Positions 60,455-64,000 of a stretch of DNA of 64,000 nt are shown in pieces. The notes beneath the pieces were generated by a model, which saw only the letters and a program-made list of their open reading frames with translations, had not been told where the DNA came from and searched no databases. The DNA is from Coptis chinensis (lineage: Eukaryota > Streptophyta > Magnoliopsida > Ranunculales > Ranunculaceae). Position 1 is the stretch's first letter. Every line of letters starts with the position of its first letter. The stretch covers positions 18,618,001 to 18,682,000 of the forward strand of contig CM027380.1 of assembly GCA_015680905.1 (NCBI GenBank), in the 5' to 3' direction. Made by a program: the position numbers and the translations under genes.

Positions 60455-61500
60455 CCTTATTATGTGAAATAAGGTGTTCAAGAAACCATTTCCCAAACTC
60501 ACTTTCACGAAAGCTCCGACGGTCTAAGATCTTATCCTGACTTTCACTGTTGGAAGCGAGCAAGCGGGTAAACGAACTAGCTATTTGGTAACTAGGAGCA
60601 CCTCTTCATAGCTCCAACCTAACAAATGGAGCACCGACGCCACTTACTAAGCGCTGGTTCTATCCCGGCCAAGCAACCAAAGCCGGGGACCTAGGTGGGA
60701 ATAGAAGGGGAAGAAGCGGGGTAGAGGAATTGGTCGACTCATCAGGCTCATGACTTGAAAACTACAGGTTCGAATCCTGTCCCCGCCTAATCACTTGAGA
60801 TGCTGGGGGAGCCTTAGAATTCTAAAACAGCGTGGCGCTTTTGATCAATAGGAAGAAGATCACTCTGCCATGGTGAACTCCACTCGTAGAAACAGATTCT
60901 TCAAGCCAAGGCTGCAAGCATACTTTCCATGTGCCTATTTTGCTTTATCTCTTTTGCATTCGGTTCCTTGTAGAAGCTACTGTTCCCACGCCTATTCGTT
61001 TATGGTAGTTTATGGCCTAGAACACGATTTTTTACCTTCAAGGTCCAATCTAAAGTGAGAGTCCTAAAATGAGATCAAAGTCTAGGGAGAAATGGGCTTA
61101 TAGCTCGTTTCTTTCTAAATAACCACCTTTCATAGTCCTGTTGTCGGTCTCCAGCGTTGAGTCTATTTTTAGGACTACTTCCCCAATCTCTTAAAGCTTC
61201 ACTAGCTAAAACTGTTTCATTTCTACGACCAACCGAGCTTGTGCTATCTTCTCTTGATACACCCCCATAAGGTCGCTAGAACTCTCTCTTCTTCTATCTC
61301 GTCTATCTGGGTACTGAACCTGAGCCTCATGAATCTCTCTTGGAAAGGCCCTTATGATTCTTCTAGGCATCTGGTTTGCAATCATAATGGTCAGTAAGTT
61401 CCTTTTTTTTAGTGAAAATCTTTCAGTATTTTGTATCCAATCTGCATTCCTGTCTATCCAAAGACCTTAAGTAAGGTGTTAGCATATCTTTCCAAACTTC
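60455..61500 (+). other. Probable nuclear insertion of mitochondrial DNA
   Basis: The GC content is higher than the neighbourhood, and the segment holds an initiator-type tRNA-Met matching the plant mitochondrial gene as I know it. Surrounding sequence (gctggttctatcccggcc, gggaatagaaggggaag) has the look of plant mitochondrial intergenic DNA. Boundaries are approximate and set by composition. It lies wholly inside the Mutator-like element. Confidence 0.6.
60715..60788 (+). tRNA. trnfM: Initiator-type tRNA-Met(CAT), mitochondrial-like, probably a relic
   Basis: A 74-base cloverleaf. The acceptor stem AGCGGGG pairs with CCCCGCC with the A1:C72 mismatch typical of initiator tRNAs. The anticodon arm TCAGG-CTCATGA-CTTGA has anticodon CAT, and the T arm is ACAGGTTCGAATCCTGT. 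The anticodon stem contains one G:T wobble (CTTGA where CCTGA would pair fully), consistent with drift after transfer to the nucleus. Transcription in the nucleus is uncertain. B-box-like GGTTCGAATCC is present, but an A box in the D arm is not canonical. Confidence 0.82.
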
Positions 61501-63094
61501 ATTTGCGGAGGTTAGGCCTTCTGTTGCAGGCATGTTAAGGATCAGATCAAACGTAGAACTAGAGCACTGCAATCTTGTAAGATGGTTTATGCTAAATACA
61601 TTGAGAGATCAATAAGTAAGGAAATTGGTTGTGTGTGAAATAGTTCCAAAAGGAAAAAAAGTTTGTCCAAGAACTTCCGAGGAGAGACATGCTTATCATT
61701 TGTATTCATGTAATGTTGAATATACATACACTTATACAACACACTTAGAGACCCCAAATGTTGAATATGCATACACTTATAAAGCAACAGGAATAAACAC
61801 ATATAATCGCCGGTCAGCCAGATGAATATCTAGATGTGGTTTGAGTCAACAAATGTGAGTGGCAGATTGCCAACCCCTAAAATATATACTTGAAAACTGT
61901 GTTGATCTTATGTGATCCCGAAGAGAGCCAGTTACATGTAAATTGTTATTGGTTTTTGTTTGGGACCGATGACGATTTAATTTAGTTTCTCACTGGAAAT
62001 TACTCGCTCTCTTTCAATGATGAAATCGGGACATTCACAAATCAGGATAACTTCATTCTCTGTTGAGTTTGGGTTCCTCTGTTTTGCTCTGCAGCCCCTA
62101 TTCTCTTTAATTCTGCAACCTTACGTGATAGCTTCAAAACATCTCAAATCAGTTATAAATTTGAGATCAAGAGCTTATCCATTTAATGTCAAGGAAAAGT
62201 TAACAACTTCGCCAAAATAAGTATAGTGGGCATCGCGAGGGTCAAGTCTATAACATCATTGAGAGCCACAAATGACTTGGAAAGCAGAAAACCATGCTTA
62301 CAATAAGAGAGAAGTAAATCTCTATTCAAGCTTTCAGTTGTTTGGTACTTTCAGTTGTATCTAAGTGATCATTGCCGTAATCATAATGTAAACTCCACTC
62401 CACAAACATTGAATAAATCTTCATAGTATCAACTATCAATAACCACTTATCCCAACCTTAGTTGTCCTGATCTTCTTTCCTACTCCCTCTCGGCCATGTA
62501 TGTCAACCCTTTGCAAAGAAAACACTTTGTACCACTTAACTAAGTGTTGTTGACAAAAGACTATCATTTTTTTTTGTCAATGACAGTCTTTTGGTTGTTA
62601 ATGAATTTGGTAGGTTTGTGCTAAAAAAAAGTATTGTTTTGGTCTTTTTGTCCTCTCTCTTATTAGTTATTATATCCTATCCATCCGTTCTTTACCTCTA
62701 GGCTCTTCCTTGTTAAGTATTACGTATGCGGTTTTGTGATTTACTTGCTATTTAATTATTTAAGTGCAGGTAAGAGAGAAAGACTTAATAACTGGCGTGA
62801 TTAAAAGAATTTCGACTAATGCTAGTTTATTATGATTAAAAAGACTTGCCAATTAGGTTTATTGATGAGATAAAAGAATAAGAGGTTATTGGAGGGGAAA
62901 AAAAAACACGGTCTTTTTCTTCTGGATCATGTAGAGTAAATGACTTGTTTTAGTCAATAAATATCTTGAGTACGTCTAATAAAAAAGAATGGTAATTTAG
63001 GAAGCTAAATGTGTTTAAAATCATTTTTATTTATTTATTTTAAAGTTGGGGTACCAAAGAGTTTTGTTAGGTATGTCCAAGATCATCCTTAATT

Positions 63095-63096
<2 letters not shown>

Positions 63097-63127
<31 letters not shown>

Positions 63128-63457
63128 TTTGAATCAAAACAATATTTTATTGGATATCCAGTTTAATCATACAAATGTTGTCGGAGAACAATTGTACCCA
63201 ATAATTGAAGAGTTTGCACAATCGTTGTATGCGGCACTCGGAGAATTGAACAAAATACCCATTATCTTTTCTTTTTGAAATAGTTAGAGGGTTATAAGAC
63301 ACCCACACCAGTTATATTGAATAATGTCATCCGAATGTACTAATCAAGATTTTAACCCGCCCAAAAAATTGATATAATCTGTATGTGTACAAATTAATAA
63401 CCGCACAATTCACATTTATTCACGTTCAGATTTCCATATTCTTATTAATAACAATTG
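63097..63457. other. AT-rich spacer
   Basis: Starts with a TTA/TTAT microsatellite (about 63097-63128). No gene seen. From about 63390 it resembles 41880-41930. Confidence 0.5.
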
Positions 63458-63605
63458 TTCAACACCATTCTTGTAATGTACATGTTGATGAACCTTGGTA
63501 CTCAAATATAAGTTTTTCCTTAAATGATTGGCGTTGGCGAGCAATTTTTCAGCTGTACATCCAGGGCGGAATGTCTCTACGGATGTGCATCCTTTTGCCT
63601 CTCAA
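63458..63605 (-). pseudogene. Decayed paralogue of the small cysteine-containing peptide exon
   Basis: Minus strand reads AKGCTSVETFRPGCTAEKLL, then ANANHLRKNLYLSTKVHQHV. It aligns with the exon at 41927-42093 (AKGC..., GCT-EK, RNL-LS in the same order), but the third and fourth cysteines are lost and the stop codon is not kept. Flanking sequence is also similar, so this is a segmental duplicate rather than coincidence. Confidence 0.55.
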
Positions 63606-64000
63606 TTGACTTCAATTAAAGAAATTGCAAATTCCATATTATTGCCAAAGTTCATGTGTGTTTCAATACCATGTAGTCACGAAAACAATATATGAGATAT
63701 TCTAAAATAATTAGTAAAGACCAAAGAACATGATAATGGTGTAAAACATTGTTTTTGCACATCAAATTAAAATTTATTATATGAGCACAATTGATAACTA
63801 TTTTTTATTTTTTTTGGTAAACAATTGTTAACTAATTGAATGGTGCAAGATCTGCTGCGATGAAAAATAACGAAATGGTTCATATTTATTCGCCGTTCAC
63901 ATTTTCAATTCAATATTACCGGCATGCACCGAGACGGGATGAAACGCGTTCAACATTCCAATGTTTGGCACCTACAGACTATCTTCACCTCGCCGCAAGT
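63606..64000. other. Spacer at the window end
   Basis: AT-rich. Near 63880-63915 a ttcatatttattcgccgttcacatttt segment again resembles 63400-63430, hinting at a third copy of the paralogous segment that runs out of the window. Confidence 0.4.

Larger units (their letters stand above)
59630..63096. mobile_element. Mutator-like element, family B, 3.4 kb, carrying organelle-like DNA
   Basis: Spans about 59638-63087. The left end is GGGTGATCTTGGACACACC; the right end, reversed, is GGATGATCTTGGACATACC. Both share inner sequence with the 674-bp element in the LRR intron (ataaccc or ccaataa blocks at the left, and ggtaatttagga..ctaaatgtgt at the right). The flanks repeat ttaattta (8 bases; 9-mers attaattta and cttaattta match at 8 of 9). 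No transposase found. The interior contains about 1 kb that looks mitochondrial, including a tRNA sequence, plus unrecognised DNA. Poly-A/T-rich low-complexity sequence lies at 59895-59995. Confidence 0.82.

Overview
The window is eukaryotic, AT-rich plant nuclear DNA, almost certainly from a eudicot. The evidence is spliced plant genes and gene relics (an LRR receptor gene, an auxin-binding protein 1 fragment, a short-chain dehydrogenase relic), many plant-type Ty1/copia pol relics, Mutator-like and hAT-like elements, a Helitron, and an inserted stretch that looks mitochondrial and carries an initiator-type tRNA-Met sequence. The species cannot be named from the sequence. The window is gene-poor and dominated by nested mobile elements. 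Most element boundaries were set by finding terminal motifs (TG..CA, TIRs, TC..CTAG) plus matching target-site duplications (TSDs) by eye.

Layout: 1-3.3 kb holds possible minus-strand exons of an unrecognised gene. 3.3-6.9 kb is a complete 3.6-kb solo Ty3/gypsy-type LTR with a perfect 5-bp TSD. 7.5-12.8 kb is a minus-strand copia element with TSD gttcc, followed by a solo LTR of the same family (13.9-14.7 kb, TSD actta). A decayed short-chain dehydrogenase lies at 15.3-16.1 kb, a degenerate tandem array of ~200-bp units at 16.6-17.25 kb, and a ~455-bp direct duplication 1.3 kb apart at 17.7 and 19.0 kb. The only clearly intact host gene is a two-exon LRR receptor-like gene (19.75-23.3 kb). 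It lacks a kinase domain and has a small Mutator-like element in its intron.

23.6-30.3 kb: a LINE-type RNase H relic (minus strand) is split by a 6-kb copia insertion whose two LTRs are in inverted orientation, yet the insertion is flanked by a perfect TSD. 30.66-35.85 kb: a Mutator-like element (9-bp TSD) contains a copia deletion derivative with intact LTRs, PBS and TSD, in which most of gag and of RT/RNase H is gone and a 32-bp tandem array lies downstream of the break. 38.4-41.7 kb: LINE relics, the second closed by a Helitron that itself carries a long-TIR foldback element. 41.9-42.1 kb: a small cysteine-containing exon with a decayed paralogue at 63.5 kb. 42.7-44.8 kb: a second member of the same Mutator-like family. 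45.5-46.0 kb: a short hAT-like element.

46.1-59.6 kb is bounded by two similar ~265-bp copia LTRs with a shared TSD (tcaat). It contains a minus-strand copia pol relic, an imperfect palindromic tandem array, and about 9 kb of non-retroelement DNA that includes intron-bearing exons of auxin-binding protein 1 and a Pro/Gln-rich coding relic. 59.6-63.1 kb is a 3.4-kb Mutator-like element of the same family as the one in the LRR intron; it contains the apparent mitochondrial DNA with the tRNA. Nesting order can be read in several places, so the window is a useful record of insertion history. I found no CRISPR array, prokaryotic system or autonomous intact retroelement.
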